Made by a program: the position numbers and the translations under genes
The notes under the pieces: model-generated
What the model was told of the DNA's origin: nothing
Database searches by the model: none
Seen by the model: only the letters and a program-made list of their open reading frames with translations
Source: Aromatoleum buckelii
GTDB lineage: Bacteria; Pseudomonadota; Gammaproteobacteria; Burkholderiales; Rhodocyclaceae
Length of the DNA: 64,000 nt
Assembly: GCF_012910785.2 (NCBI RefSeq)
Contig: NZ_WTVH02000009.1
Span: forward strand, 186,001-250,000
Direction of reading: 5' to 3'
Shown here: in pieces, positions 1 through 9,750 of the stretch
Position numbering within the stretch: position 1 is the stretch's first letter
How the letters are laid out: each line of letters begins with the position of its first letter

Positions 1-604
1 GGCTGGTGCCGCATGTTGCCCCCAGGAGGATCGAGGCCCGGATCAAGGCGCCGGTCTTGTGGATATGCATGTATTCGAGCTCTTCGCGGCTAAGCTGTTT
101 CCCGACTGCGGCAAGGTCGATCGCCTGCCCGCCCGCCATGCCGCGCGAGCCGGAGGCGCGTGCGAGCTGGGCGATCATCGCCAGCTGTTCCGACGGGTCA
201 TCGCTTAGCGGATGCTCGGAGAGGGACTGGAAGGCGAGCGCCTGCAGCGAATCCCCCACGAGCAACGCGGTCGCGTCATCGTATTCGACATGCACGGTCG
301 GTTTCCCGCGCCGCAGCACGTCATTGTCCATGCAGGGCAAGTCGTCGTGGACCAGGGAATAGGCGTGAATCAGCTCGACGGCACACGCAACTTTGTCCAG
401 CCGCTCCAAGGCAGCACCGACGAGTCCTCCTGCCGCATGGACGAGCAGCGGCCTGATGCGCTTGCCGCCGCCGAGCACGGCGTAGCGCATCGCCTCGTGG
501 AGCCGGGCGGGAGCGATGTTAGCGTCGGGGAGAAGGTTTTCCAGTGCAGTTTCGGAGCGTCGCTGGATGGCTTCCATCCAGGCCAAAAAATTCGTGTGGC
601 TCAT
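1..604 (-). CDS. ispA: Farnesyl diphosphate synthase, C-terminus cut by window edge
   Basis: Class I trans-prenyltransferase that condenses IPP with DMAPP/GPP to farnesyl diphosphate in the cytosol. About 200 N-terminal residues are visible. GGGKRIRP lies near residue 46 and the first Asp-rich motif (VHDDLPCMDND) near residue 85, with the short two-residue insert typical of bacterial FPP synthases; SRGMAGGQAIDL follows. The second DDxxD region lies off the left edge. The ATG at 604 overlaps the xseB stop as ATGA, so the pair is translationally coupled. The xseB-ispA order is the usual proteobacterial one and dxs would be expected beyond the edge (inference). Confidence 0.95.
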   Translation of the reverse strand, partial: MSHTNFLAWMEAIQRRSETALENLLPDANIAPARLHEAMRYAVLGGGKRIRPLLVHAAGGLVGAALERLDKVACAVELIHAYSLVHDDLPCMDNDVLRRGKPTVHVEYDDATALLVGDSLQALAFQSLSEHPLSDDPSEQLAMIAQLARASGSRGMAGGQAIDLAAVGKQLSREELEYMHIHKTGALIRASILLGATCGTS

Positions 605-846
605 TCCTGGTCCCTCATGTCTTCAGCCGGATTCCGCGGCGCCAGAACATCGTTTTCCAGCTGGCGCACCCGCTGTTCGGCAGCTTGCAGAGTTTCCTGA
701 CAGTGTTTCAGCAGGTTGGCGCCGCGTTGATACCGTTCCAGCGCCTGTTCGAGCGAGATTGCTCCGCTTTCCATTTCCTGAACAATCGCTTCGAGTTCGG
801 CAATGGCGGATTCGAAGGATTTCGGCGCAGTTGGGGCCTTGGCCAT
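601..846 (-). CDS. xseB: Exodeoxyribonuclease VII small subunit
   Basis: XseB partners XseA to form exonuclease VII, which degrades single-stranded DNA to oligonucleotides. The 81-residue product starting MAKAPTAPKSFE has the family pattern: FE(S)AIAELEAIVQ, a short-loop MESGAISLEQALERYQRG and a coiled-coil tail with C..TLQAAEQRV. I use the internal ATG at 846 because the family domain starts there; the frame stays open 20 codons upstream with no homologous character. The stop overlaps the ispA start. xseA is not in the window. Confidence 0.93.
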   Translation of the reverse strand: MAKAPTAPKSFESAIAELEAIVQEMESGAISLEQALERYQRGANLLKHCQETLQAAEQRVRQLENDVLAPRNPAEDMRDQE

Positions 847-975
847 GATTCGAAGCCGTGCAAAATAAAAGGGGGAAAAGTAACCGATCGGGCTACTGGC
901 GGTCAAACAACTTCTCTAATAGAATCATCCGCTCATTTTTCCGAATTTCTTGGAATTTACAGGGGAGGTTCGGGG

Positions 976-2076
976 ATGTCCGATCTCGCATCCAAGGCCA
1001 AAACGGCCCCGGCGATTTCCCAGTTGCCGGTTTCGATGTACTTCGACGAAAAAATCTTCGAACTGGAGAAGCGCCTGTTGTTCCAGGGCGGGGCGGGATA
1101 TGTCGGCCACGAGTTGATGGTACCGGAAGTGGGGAACTATCGCTCTCTGGAATGGCTGGACCACTCCAGGTTGCTGTTTCGCACGCAGGACGGCATCCAT
1201 CGCCTTTCGAACGTCTGCCGTCACCGTCAGGCAATCATGTTGCAGGGGGCGGGCACTGCCGAACGGATCGTCTGCCCGGTCCACCGCTGGACGTACGACC
1301 AGCAGGGCCGCCTGCTCGGTGCACCGCGTTTCCCCGAGAACCCCTGCCTCGACCTCAAGCGTGATGCGCTGGAAAACTGGCGTGGTCTGCTGTTCGCCGG
1401 TCCGCGCTCGGCCCGAGCCGATCTGGCGGGAATGGAGATGGCGCCGGAACTCGACTTTTCAGGCTTCAAGCTCGATCGCGTCGAGATTCACGAGTGCAAT
1501 TACAACTGGAAGACGTTCATCGAGGTGTACCTCGAGGACTACCACGTCGTGCCCTACCACCCTGGCCTGGGACGCTTCGTCAGCTGTGACGACCTGACCT
1601 GGCAATTCGGCGACTGGTACTCGGTGCAGCGTGTCGGCATCACTTCGCTGGCCAAACCGGGTTCGAACGCATACCGGAAGTGGCATGAGGCGATCCTCGC
1701 CTATTACGGCGACAGCCGGCCGGCCCAGGGCGCGATCTGGCTGACGTATTACCCGAATGTGATGGTGGAGTGGTATCCGCACGTGCTCGTCGTCAGCACG
1801 CTGATCCCGCGCGACGTGAATAGGACGACGAACGTTGTCGAGTTTTATTATCCCGAGGATATCGTCGAGTTCGAACGCGAGTTCGTCGCAGCCGAACAGG
1901 TCGCCTACATGGAAACCGCGATCGAGGACGACGACATCGGCGAGCGCATGGACCGGGGTCGCCGGGCATTGCTGCAGGAAGGGCGCGACGAGGTCGGGCC
2001 GTACCAGTCGCCGCTCGAGGACGGGATGCGGCATTTCCATGAGTTCTACCGACGCATCCTCGGGCCGCATCTCTGA
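976..2076 (+). CDS. Rieske non-heme iron oxygenase, alpha-subunit type
   Basis: 366-residue ring-hydroxylating-type oxygenase. The Rieske [2Fe-2S] ligands are visible as C81-x-H83 and C100-x2-H103. The mononuclear iron site is seen in NWKTFIEVYLEDYH..PYHP with H190 and H195; an acidic stretch near residue 300 (IEDDDIGERMDRG) is the likely source of the third ligand. ATG 976 sits after an AGGGGAGG-like ribosome site. No beta subunit, ferredoxin or reductase lies nearby, so the electron donor must be encoded elsewhere. The overall form (single alpha-type subunit, short) recalls choline/carnitine-type monooxygenases. The substrate cannot be told from sequence. It is divergent from xseB and convergent with ispH. 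Confidence 0.85.
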   Translation: MSDLASKAKTAPAISQLPVSMYFDEKIFELEKRLLFQGGAGYVGHELMVPEVGNYRSLEWLDHSRLLFRTQDGIHRLSNVCRHRQAIMLQGAGTAERIVCPVHRWTYDQQGRLLGAPRFPENPCLDLKRDALENWRGLLFAGPRSARADLAGMEMAPELDFSGFKLDRVEIHECNYNWKTFIEVYLEDYHVVPYHPGLGRFVSCDDLTWQFGDWYSVQRVGITSLAKPGSNAYRKWHEAILAYYGDSRPAQGAIWLTYYPNVMVEWYPHVLVVSTLIPRDVNRTTNVVEFYYPEDIVEFEREFVAAEQVAYMETAIEDDDIGERMDRGRRALLQEGRDEVGPYQSPLEDGMRHFHEFYRRILGPHL

Positions 2077-2158
2077 TTGTGGGCGGGCGGGGAGGGACGT
2101 CGGTACCGCGCCCGGCGATCCCGCTCGGTGAAATGCCGGGGCGCGTGCTGGCGGGAGT

Positions 2159-3097
2159 TCAGCCCGGAGTCTGAAGCTCGCGCGGCAGCGGGAAGGTTAC
2201 GCGCTCGGGCACTCCCTCGAGCGTGCGCACCGAGCTTGCCCCCAACTCCTTGAGGCGTTCGACGACCGCATCGACGAGCACTTCCGGCGCCGATGCCCCG
2301 GCGGTCACGCCGACACGTTTCTTGTCTTCGAGCCATGCCGGGTCGATCCCTGCCGCGTTATCCACCAGATATGCCGGCACGCCGAGCAGTTCGGCAACTT
2401 CGCGCAGGCGGTTCGAATTCGAACTGTTGCGCGAACCGACGACGAACACGATATCGACTCGCGGCGCCATGAACTTGACCGCGTCCTGGCGGTTCTGCGT
2501 CGCATAGCAGATGTCATCCTTCTTAGGGCCGACGATCGCCGGGAAACGGGCTCGGAGTGCGGCGACGAGCGTCGCGGCGTCATCGACCGACAAGGTTGTC
2601 TGTGTGACGTACGCAAGGTGCTGAGGGTCGGCGACCTTCAGGTTCGCGACGTCCTCGACGACCTCGACGAGGTGAATGCCGTCACCGACCTGTCCCATTG
2701 TCCCTTCGACTTCGGGGTGACCCTTGTGTCCGATCATCACGATCTCGCGCCCCTGCTCGCGCAGGCGTGCGACTTCCAGATGAACTTTGGTCACCAGCGG
2801 GCAGGTCGCGTCGAAAACTCGCAGGCCGCGTCTTTGCGCTTCGCTGCGCACGGCTTGCGGCACCCCGTGCGCGCTGAAGATCACGGTCTGGCCGGTCGGC
2901 ACTTCGTTGAGGTTTTCGACAAAAATCGCGCCCTTCGCGCGAAGCCCGTCGACGACGAACTTGTTATGCACGACTTCATGGCGTACGTAGATCGGCGCAC
3001 CGAAACGAGCGAGCGCCTGCTCGACGATCTCGATCGCGCGCTCGACGCCCGCACAGAAGCCGCGCGGATTTGCGAGCAGGATTTCCTTGTCGTTCAT
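2159..3097 (-). CDS. ispH: 4-hydroxy-3-methylbut-2-enyl diphosphate reductase
   Basis: Last enzyme of the MEP pathway. It reduces HMBPP to IPP and DMAPP with a [4Fe-4S] cluster. The 312 residues match the family length. Cluster ligands C15 (PRGFCAGV), C99 (DATCPLV) and C197 ([10 protein letters not shown]) are all present, as are the substrate-contacting HEVVHNK and SAHGVP segments. It is last in the ribF-ileS-lspA-fkpB-ispH run, 38 bp after fkpB, and supplies precursors used by IspA and IspB, both also encoded in this window. Confidence 0.97.
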   Translation of the reverse strand: MNDKEILLANPRGFCAGVERAIEIVEQALARFGAPIYVRHEVVHNKFVVDGLRAKGAIFVENLNEVPTGQTVIFSAHGVPQAVRSEAQRRGLRVFDATCPLVTKVHLEVARLREQGREIVMIGHKGHPEVEGTMGQVGDGIHLVEVVEDVANLKVADPQHLAYVTQTTLSVDDAATLVAALRARFPAIVGPKKDDICYATQNRQDAVKFMAPRVDIVFVVGSRNSSNSNRLREVAELLGVPAYLVDNAAGIDPAWLEDKKRVGVTAGASAPEVLVDAVVERLKELGASSVRTLEGVPERVTFPLPRELQTPG

Positions 3098-3135
3098 GGC
3101 TGGTTCCTGTGGAGGCCGAGGCCGTTAGCGGACGC

Positions 3136-3564
3136 TCAAAGAACGCCGATCACTTCCACTTCGAAGCGGATCGTCTTGCCGGCGAGGGGGTGGTTGAAAT
3201 CGACGACCGCGAACGTTTCATTGATTTCCCGCACCAGCCCCGAATAGCGGGAACCGTTCGGGGCGCCGAATTCCATGATCGTCATCGGTTCGATCTCCTC
3301 TTCGGGCATGTGCTCGCGTTTCACACGCTCGACTAGCTCGGGATTGTGGGGGCCGAACGCATCTTCGGGCGCGAGCGTGAACAAGTGATGCTTGCCAACC
3401 TCGATGCCTGCGAGCAGGCGCTCGAGGCTGGGAAGCAGCTCTCCGGCGCCCAGCTGCAGCGTCGCTGGCGTGGCTTCGAAGGTGCTGATCAGCGGCTGGC
3501 CGTTTTCCATGGCGATGCGGTAGTGCAGCGTCACCAGGCTGTCGGGTTGGACGATCTGGGTCAC
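3136..3564 (-). CDS. fkpB: FKBP-type peptidyl-prolyl isomerase (SlpA/FkpB type)
   Basis: 142-residue cytosolic FKBP with the inserted IF domain of the SlyD/SlpA group. VTLHYRIAMENG, the insert with HHLFTLAPEDAFG and GNxxLVERV-like residues, and VDFNHPLAGKTIRFEVEV are visible. It lacks the His-rich metal-binding tail of SlyD, which fits SlpA/FkpB. The start is taken as GTG 3564, overlapping the lspA stop as GTGA; upstream ATG codons in the same frame lie inside lspA and give no family sequence. It sits between lspA and ispH as in many gamma- and betaproteobacteria. Confidence 0.93.
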   Translation of the reverse strand: MTQIVQPDSLVTLHYRIAMENGQPLISTFEATPATLQLGAGELLPSLERLLAGIEVGKHHLFTLAPEDAFGPHNPELVERVKREHMPEEEIEPMTIMEFGAPNGSRYSGLVREINETFAVVDFNHPLAGKTIRFEVEVIGVL

Positions 3565-4112
3565 GAGGGGTTCTCCGAAGTGGATGTGTCGCGGGAGGCG
3601 TCGCGAGGTGAGCGGAACTGCGCCCACAGCATCAGGGCGACGCCGACAGTGATGGCGGAATCGGCGACGTTAAAGGCCGGCCAGCCGTGGCGGCCGATAT
3701 GGAAGTAGAGGAAATCGACCACTGCGCCATGCACGATGCGGTCGATGACATTGCCGACCGCTCCGCCGATGATGAGGCTGAACGCCAGCGGCAGCGCGCG
3801 TTCACGCTGGTGATGACGCAGCATCGCGAGCAGCCAGCCGCAGACGACGAGCGCGAGCGCAATGAAGAACCAGCGCTGCCAGCCCGAATGGTCCGCAAGA
3901 AAGCTAAATGCCGCGCCCGGGTTGTAGACCAGGACGAGCTGGAAGAAGCCCGTGACGGGCACCGCCTCGCCGAAGTCGAGCCGCGACAGCACCAGCCATT
4001 TCACGAACTGGTCCAGCGCCACGACCAGCGCAGCCAGTTCGAGCCAGCCGAAGAAGCGTCGCGTCAGCGCTTGCCGCGCGGCTGGCGCGGGTTCCCGGGA
4101 GGGTTCAGGCAT
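3561..4112 (-). CDS. lspA: Lipoprotein signal peptidase (signal peptidase II)
   Basis: Inner-membrane aspartic protease that removes signal peptides from diacylglyceryl prolipoproteins. The 183 residues carry about four hydrophobic segments and the family boxes: [30 protein letters not shown] and FNVADS. The two catalytic Asp residues are in the last two boxes. ATG 4112 was chosen because it gives normal family length and overlaps the ileS stop by 8 bp; the frame runs 49 codons further upstream inside ileS. Several lipoproteins encoded in the window (43.6 kb, flgH, 63.4 kb) would be substrates. Confidence 0.96.
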   Translation of the reverse strand: MPEPSREPAPAARQALTRRFFGWLELAALVVALDQFVKWLVLSRLDFGEAVPVTGFFQLVLVYNPGAAFSFLADHSGWQRWFFIALALVVCGWLLAMLRHHQRERALPLAFSLIIGGAVGNVIDRIVHGAVVDFLYFHIGRHGWPAFNVADSAITVGVALMLWAQFRSPRDASRDTSTSENPS

Positions 4113-6924
4113 GCGTGCGGCTTTCCCCGTCGCCATGGAGGTTCGTGCGGCAGCGTCCGCACAGCTCCGGGTGATCGGCATCGACGCCGACGTCTTCACG
4201 GAAATGCCAGCAGCGACCGCACTTCTGGTGACTCGATGGCGCAGCGTCCACGCCTTCATCGGCTTCGGTTTTGACGCGCACCAGTTCCGCGCGGGACGTG
4301 ATCAGCACGAAATGCAGATCTGCGCCGACACTCGCGAGCGCGTCGAAACGCGCGCCGCTCGCGTGCACGCGCACTTCGGCCTGCAGCGAAGCGCCGATCC
4401 TGCCGTCGCTGCGCAGGCTTTCGAGCACTTTCTGCACCTCCGCCCTCGCGCTGCGGATCAGCTCCCACCGCGCGAGGATTTCATTGCCTCGCGCGAGTTC
4501 GGGCAATTCGTGCCAAGTGTGCAGCATCACGCTGTCGTCGGCGTCGTTGCCGGTCACCCGCCAGATCTCCTCGGCGGTGAAGCTCAGGATCGGCGCCATC
4601 ATCCGGGTGATCGCCTGAGTGATGTGCCACAGCGCGGTCTGGGCGGCGCGGCGCGCGCGGGAGTCGGCTTTCGTCGTGTACAGGCGGTCCTTGAGGATGT
4701 CGACGTAGAACGCGCCCAGATCCTCGGCGGCGAAGTTCTGCAGCGCCTGCACGATCTTGTGGAACTCGAAGCGCGCGTAGTCCCCCGTGACCTGCTCCTG
4801 CAGGCGGCGAGTCAGCGCGAGTGCGTAGTGGTCGATGTCCAGCCACTCCTCGACCGGCACGGCGTCGCGGGCGATGTCGAAGTCGGCAGTGTTGGCGAGC
4901 AGGAAGCGCAGCGTGTTGCGCAGGCGGCGATAGACTTCGACGACACGGTCGAGGATCTCCTTCGAGATCGTGAGCTCGCCCGAATAATCGGTGGCGGCGA
5001 CCCACAGGCGCAGGATCTCGGCGCCGAGCTTGTCCGAGACTTCCTGCGGCGCGACGACGTTGCCTTTCGACTTCGACATCTTCTTGCCTTGGCCATCGAC
5101 GACGAAGCCGTGCGTCAGCAGGGCGTCGTACGGGGCACGCCCGTCGATCGCGCAGCCGGTCAGGAGCGACGAGTGGAACCAGCCGCGGTGCTGGTCCGAG
5201 CCTTCGAGATAGAGGTCTGCGGGCCACTGGCTATCGGCAGCGTGCGAGCCGCGCAGTACCGTCCAGTGCGTCGTGCCCGAGTCGAACCAGACGTCGAGCG
5301 TGTCGCGCATCTTGTCGTACTGCGCGACGTCGCTGCCGAGCAGTTCCGCCGCGTCGAGCTTGAACCAGGCGTCGATGCCGTGCTGTTCGACGCGCTGCGC
5401 GACTTGCTCGAGCAGGTCGAGCGAGCGCGGATGCGGTTCGCCGGTTTCCTTGTGCAGGAACAGCGGAATCGGCACGCCCCAGTTGCGCTGTCGCGATACG
5501 CACCAGTCGGGCCGGTTCGCGATCATCGAATGCAGCCGCGCCTTGCCCCACGCGGGATAGAACTGCGTCTCGTCGACGGCCTTCAGCGCCAGTTCGCGCA
5601 GCGTCGCGCTGCCCGGGTCGACCGCTTCGCGTCCCGGCAGGCGGTCCATGCCGACGAACCATTGCGTCGTCGCGCGATAGATCACCGGCGTCTTGTGGCG
5701 CCAGCAGTGCATGTAGCTGTGCGTCAGCGTGCCCGAGGCGAACAGGCTGCCGACTTCGGCGAGCTTGTCGACGATCTTCGGGTTCGCGTCCCACACCGAC
5801 AGGCCGCCGAAGAACGGCAGGCTTTCGTGGAACACGCCGTCGCCCTGCACCGGGTTGAGGATGTCGTCGTTGCGCATGCCGTAGCGCATGCAGGACTGGA
5901 AGTCGTCCAGGCCGTACGCGGGCGCGCTATGCACGATGCCGGTACCGGCGTCGGCCGCGACGTAGTCGCCGAGGAAGACCGGCGAGAGGCGGTCATAGAA
6001 CGGGTGGCGAAACTGGATGCGGTCGAGCGCCACGCCACGCGCGGCGGCGAGGACTCGCCCTTCGAGTGAATAGCGTTCGAGGGCCGAGGCGCGCAGTTCG
6101 GCGGCGAGGATCAGCAGACCCTTTGGCGTTTCGACCAGTTCGTACATCAGCTCGGGATGCACGTTGAGCGCCTGGTTGGAGGGAATCGTCCACGGCGTCG
6201 TCGTCCAGATCACCGCATACACGGGGTGATCGGGCAGCGCATCGAGGCCGAACGCGTGCGCGAGCTTGGTCCGTTCGGCCGTGTCGAGCGGGAAGCCTAC
6301 GTCGATCGCCGGCGATTTCTTGTCCTGGTACTCGACTTCGGCCTCGGCGAGCGCCGAACCACAGTCGAAGCACCAGTTCACCGGCTTCAGTCCCTTGAAC
6401 AGGAAGCCTTTGCGGAACATCTCGCCGAGCGCGCGGATCTCGTCCGCTTCGTTCGAGAAGTTCATCGTGCGGTACGGGTTGTCCCAGTCGCCGAGCACGC
6501 CGAGGCGGATGAAGTCCTTCTTCTGCCGCTCGATCTGCTCGCCCGCGTACTCGCGGCACAATTCGCGCGCCCGATCGGCGGGCAGGTGCTTGCCGTGCTG
6601 CTTCTCGATCTGGTGCTCGATCGGCAGGCCGTGGCAGTCCCAGCCCGGCACGTACGGCGCGTCGAAACCGGCGAGCGTCTTCGAGCGGACGATGATGTCC
6701 TTGAGGATCTTGTTCACCGCGTGGCCGATGTGGATGTCGCCATTCGCATACGGCGGCCCGTCGTGCAGGACGAACTTCGGCCGCCCGGCCGCCGCCTTGC
6801 GGATCTTCTGGTACAGCTTCTTCGCTTGCCAGTCGGCGACCCAGCCCGGTTCGCGCTTCGCGAGATCGCCGCGCATCGGGAACGGGGTGTCTGGCATGTT
6901 CAGGGTCTTGCGGTAATCAGCCAT
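4105..6924 (-). CDS. ileS: Isoleucyl-tRNA synthetase
   Basis: 939-residue class I synthetase that charges tRNA-Ile. The HIGH motif ([13 protein letters not shown]) is near residue 60, the KMSKS loop ([11 protein letters not shown]) near residue 600, and the C-terminal zinc site (CGRCW...CGRC) is complete, so this is the bacterial type I enzyme that is normally mupirocin-sensitive (family knowledge). The start at 6924 ([13 protein letters not shown]) is the typical N-terminus and lies 16 bp after ribF. The frame stays open 65 codons upstream inside ribF. The stop overlaps the start of lspA. Confidence 0.98.
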   Translation of the reverse strand: MADYRKTLNMPDTPFPMRGDLAKREPGWVADWQAKKLYQKIRKAAAGRPKFVLHDGPPYANGDIHIGHAVNKILKDIIVRSKTLAGFDAPYVPGWDCHGLPIEHQIEKQHGKHLPADRARELCREYAGEQIERQKKDFIRLGVLGDWDNPYRTMNFSNEADEIRALGEMFRKGFLFKGLKPVNWCFDCGSALAEAEVEYQDKKSPAIDVGFPLDTAERTKLAHAFGLDALPDHPVYAVIWTTTPWTIPSNQALNVHPELMYELVETPKGLLILAAELRASALERYSLEGRVLAAARGVALDRIQFRHPFYDRLSPVFLGDYVAADAGTGIVHSAPAYGLDDFQSCMRYGMRNDDILNPVQGDGVFHESLPFFGGLSVWDANPKIVDKLAEVGSLFASGTLTHSYMHCWRHKTPVIYRATTQWFVGMDRLPGREAVDPGSATLRELALKAVDETQFYPAWGKARLHSMIANRPDWCVSRQRNWGVPIPLFLHKETGEPHPRSLDLLEQVAQRVEQHGIDAWFKLDAAELLGSDVAQYDKMRDTLDVWFDSGTTHWTVLRGSHAADSQWPADLYLEGSDQHRGWFHSSLLTGCAIDGRAPYDALLTHGFVVDGQGKKMSKSKGNVVAPQEVSDKLGAEILRLWVAATDYSGELTISKEILDRVVEVYRRLRNTLRFLLANTADFDIARDAVPVEEWLDIDHYALALTRRLQEQVTGDYARFEFHKIVQALQNFAAEDLGAFYVDILKDRLYTTKADSRARRAAQTALWHITQAITRMMAPILSFTAEEIWRVTGNDADDSVMLHTWHELPELARGNEILARWELIRSARAEVQKVLESLRSDGRIGASLQAEVRVHASGARFDALASVGADLHFVLITSRAELVRVKTEADEGVDAAPSSHQKCGRCWHFREDVGVDADHPELCGRCRTNLHGDGESRTHA

Positions 6925-6940
6925 GATGGTGTTTTCGGCC

Positions 6941-7879
6941 TCAGGGGCGAATCGGGTGTTGTGCGAACCAGGCGCGCGCATTTTCGGCGTCCCGGGCAAT
7001 CTGGGCGATGAGGGCGTCGAGCGATTCGAACTTGGCTTCGTCGCGCTGCTTGTTGAGGAAATGGATGCGCAGATGGGCGCCGTAACAGTCGCGGCCCCAG
7101 TCGAAGAGATGGACTTCAAGCGTCGGACGCCCCGACGCGGTTATCGTCGGCCGCACGCCGATGCTCGCGACGCCTGCGACGAGTTCCGCGGCGAGTCCTT
7201 CGACGGCGACCGCGAACACGCCGGACAACGCCGGCCGGCGATGTTTCATCTGGATGTTGACGGTCGGATAGCCAAGCGTGCGGCCGATCTTGTCGCCGTG
7301 CACGACACGCCCGGCGATGCTGTAGGGCCGGCCCAGCAGCCGCGCGGCATGGGCGAGATCGCCTTCCGCGAGCGCTTCCCGCACCGCCGAGCTCGACGCG
7401 CGTTCTCCGCCGACATCCAGCGTCGGCATCGCTTCGACCGCGAACCGGTGGCTGGCGCCGCGTGCCTGGAGCAACGCGAAGTCGCCCTGGCGCTTCACGC
7501 CGAAACGGAAGTCGTCGCCGATGATCAGGTGGCGCACGCCGAGGCCGCGCACGAGGATGTCGTCGATGAACTGGTCGGCGGTCAGCGCCGCGAGGCGCGC
7601 GTCGAAGCGGCAGACGTGGACCCGGTCGACGCCGCAGCTGGCGAGCAGCAGCAGCTTTTCGCGCAGCGACGCGAGGCGCGCCGGGGCGTCGGCCGGGGAG
7701 AAATATTCACGCGGATGGGGTTCGAACGTGAGCACCACCGCCGGCAGGGCCAGCGAACGGGCCTTGTCGGTGAGCAGCTTGAGCAGCGCCTGGTGGCCGC
7801 GGTGCACCCCGTCGAAATTGCCGATGGTGAGGACCGAGGACTGCGCCGCGCGCTCCGGAATCCCGCGAAAAACCTGCAT
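6941..7879 (-). CDS. ribF: Bifunctional riboflavin kinase / FAD synthetase
   Basis: Converts riboflavin to FMN and FMN to FAD. The N-terminal FMN adenylyltransferase domain shows [13 protein letters not shown], a nucleotidyltransferase HxGH-like motif, near residues 18-30 and [10 protein letters not shown] near 120. The C-terminal kinase domain (from about residue 180) has [20 protein letters not shown], with the PTVN substrate motif, and a late LEVHLFDW. 312 residues is normal length. It is the first gene of the ribF-ileS-lspA-fkpB-ispH run; 60 bp separate it from the end of amiC upstream. Confidence 0.97.
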   Translation of the reverse strand: MQVFRGIPERAAQSSVLTIGNFDGVHRGHQALLKLLTDKARSLALPAVVLTFEPHPREYFSPADAPARLASLREKLLLLASCGVDRVHVCRFDARLAALTADQFIDDILVRGLGVRHLIIGDDFRFGVKRQGDFALLQARGASHRFAVEAMPTLDVGGERASSSAVREALAEGDLAHAARLLGRPYSIAGRVVHGDKIGRTLGYPTVNIQMKHRRPALSGVFAVAVEGLAAELVAGVASIGVRPTITASGRPTLEVHLFDWGRDCYGAHLRIHFLNKQRDEAKFESLDALIAQIARDAENARAWFAQHPIRP

Positions 7880-7939
7880 GACCGCCCGAAAAAGCGGTAA
7901 TTATAACGGCAACGCGAGCGCTCTGGCGGTTCGCGCCGG

Positions 7940-9280
7940 TCAGTCCACCTGCGCGACCCGGGTTGGCCCGAGCGGCGGGTTGTCCTTGAAGTAGCGGCGC
8001 AGGCCCCGCATGATCGCTTCGGCCATCTTGTCCTGATAGGCGTCGTCGTTCAGGCGCCGCTCTTCCTCCGGGTTGCTGATGAAGGCGGTCTCGACGAGGA
8101 TCGACGGGATGTCCGGCGCCTTCAGCACCGCGAAGCCGGCCTGTTCGACGTGCGCCTTGTGCAGCGTGTTGATGTCACCGAGCTCGTTCAGCACCGCCTT
8201 GCCGAGCTTCAGGCTGTCGTTGATCGTCGCCGTCTGCGACAAGTCGAGCAGCGTGCGCGCGAGATGGCCTTCCTGTTTCGCGAGATTCACGCCGCCGATC
8301 AGGTCGGCGTCGTTTTCCTTCTGCGCGAGCCAGCGCGCGGCCGAACTCGAGGCGCCGCTTTCCGACAGCACGAACACCGAGCTGCCACGTGCTTCGGGCC
8401 GGACGAAAGCGTCGGCGTGGATCGACACGAAAAGGTCGGCCTGTACGCGTCGTGCCCGCGTCACGCGCTGGCGAAGCGGCACGAAATAGTCGCCATCGCG
8501 CGTCAATACCGCGCGCATGTTCGTCTCGGCGTCGATCTTCCGCTTCAGCCGTCGGGCGATCGACAGCGTGACGTTTTTTTCGAAGCTACCGCGCCGCCCA
8601 ACCGCGCCGGGATCCTCGCCGCCGTGGCCGGGGTCGAGCGCGACCGTGAGCAGCCGGTTCGCGGGCGGACGTCTCTGGCGTTTTGCCCTGTCCTGCACGG
8701 CGGCCTGCTGCACCGGCGCGTCGTCGCTTCCGGCAGGGGCGGTATCGCCGGCGGCGGCATCGAGCGGCGAGGATTTTTCGATCAGCGCGAGCAGCGGGTC
8801 GACCGGCACGGTGGGATACAGATCGAGCACCAGGCGGTGACGGTAATCGCCGACCGGCTGGAGCGTGAATATCTGTGGAGTGATCTCGTTCTTCAGTTCG
8901 ACGACCAGCCGCACCACCCCGGGGCGATTCTGCCCGGCGCGAATCAGCCGGATATACGGGTCGGACTCAAGCACCTTTGATGGCAAGGTCTGCAGCACGC
9001 TGTCGAGTTCGACATCTTCGAGATCGACGACGAGGCGGTCGGGATCCTTGACGAGAAGGTGGCTGAACTTCAGTTGGCGGCTGCCTTCGAGCGTGATGCG
9101 CGTGTAATCGTCAGCGGGCCAGACACGCACTGCGACGAGGCTCGCCGCGGCGGCGACCGGACTCACCAGCAGCACAAGGGCGCCGCCGGCAAACTTCAGA
9201 AGGTCGCGCCGGCCGAATTTCGACGTGGCGGGCATCACGGAGCGGGCCGGTTCAATTCCGAGTTCAGTTTTCTTGTACAT
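7940..9280 (-). CDS. amiC: N-acetylmuramoyl-L-alanine amidase (AmiC-type, Tat-exported)
   Basis: Zinc amidase that splits septal peptidoglycan during cell separation. A twin-arginine signal (GRRDLLKF then a hydrophobic stretch to VAAAA) is followed by an AMIN domain and, after a Pro/Arg-rich linker, a catalytic Amidase_3 domain: ALDPGHGGEDPGAVG, SIHADAF and a late ILVETAFISNPEEE. The start at 9280 is decided by a GGAGG ribosome site 6 bases before the ATG. The downstream ATG at 9235, which forms TGATG with the tsaE stop, is a real alternative and also keeps the Tat motif. With 9280 the overlap with tsaE is 46 bp. Confidence 0.94.
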   Translation of the reverse strand: MYKKTELGIEPARSVMPATSKFGRRDLLKFAGGALVLLVSPVAAAASLVAVRVWPADDYTRITLEGSRQLKFSHLLVKDPDRLVVDLEDVELDSVLQTLPSKVLESDPYIRLIRAGQNRPGVVRLVVELKNEITPQIFTLQPVGDYRHRLVLDLYPTVPVDPLLALIEKSSPLDAAAGDTAPAGSDDAPVQQAAVQDRAKRQRRPPANRLLTVALDPGHGGEDPGAVGRRGSFEKNVTLSIARRLKRKIDAETNMRAVLTRDGDYFVPLRQRVTRARRVQADLFVSIHADAFVRPEARGSSVFVLSESGASSSAARWLAQKENDADLIGGVNLAKQEGHLARTLLDLSQTATINDSLKLGKAVLNELGDINTLHKAHVEQAGFAVLKAPDIPSILVETAFISNPEEERRLNDDAYQDKMAEAIMRGLRRYFKDNPPLGPTRVAQVD

Positions 9281-9750
9281 GTCCGTCCTGCCTCCGTCAG
9301 CGCAGAGGCCTCGAGGCGCCGACCCGTGCCGGCGACGACAAGGCGCACTTCCACGTCCGCCGGTGCGAGATACGGGCTGGCTTTGTCGGGCCATTCCACG
9401 AGACACACGCCGGGGCCGCCGAAGTACTCGTCGAGCCCTGCTTCCAGATATTCTTCGGGTACTGCGAAGCGATAAAAATCAAAGTGATATAAGTTTAATC
9501 TAGAAAGAACATAAGGTTCAATCAAGGTGTAGGTCGGGCTTTTTACTTTTCCGTCGTGACCGAGGGCGCGCAGCACGCCGCGGACCAGCGTCGTCTTCCC
9601 GGCGCCGAGGTCCCCGCGCAGGTAAATCACCAATCCGGCGTGCAGGGCAGGTGCGAGTGCTGCGCCGGCAGCTTCGGTGTCGGTTTCGTCATCGAGCTGC
9701 GCGATGAATCCGCAGCCGTTATCATCTGCCGGGTGAAGAATCCGAATCAT
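9235..9750 (-). CDS. tsaE: tRNA threonylcarbamoyladenosine biosynthesis ATPase TsaE
   Basis: ATPase that drives turnover of the TsaB-TsaD complex making t6A37 in tRNA. The 171 residues show Walker A (RGDLGAGKTTLVRG), the SPTYTLIEPY segment and the LYHFDFYR and VCLVEWPDKA motifs. ATG 9750 is preceded by GGAGG at good spacing. The upstream frame is open for 350 codons across the opposite-strand queG but carries no family sequence. The tsaE-amiC order is classical in proteobacteria. The start region overlaps the divergent queG start. Confidence 0.95.
   Translation of the reverse strand: MIRILHPADDNGCGFIAQLDDETDTEAAGAALAPALHAGLVIYLRGDLGAGKTTLVRGVLRALGHDGKVKSPTYTLIEPYVLSRLNLYHFDFYRFAVPEEYLEAGLDEYFGGPGVCLVEWPDKASPYLAPADVEVRLVVAGTGRRLEASALTEAGRTCTRKLNSELNRPAP

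Noticed and set aside
3952-6069. 705-codon plus-strand frame opposite ileS
   Set aside because: Mirror of a GC-rich gene with strong codon bias; composition is typical of antisense frames and ileS on the other strand is certain.
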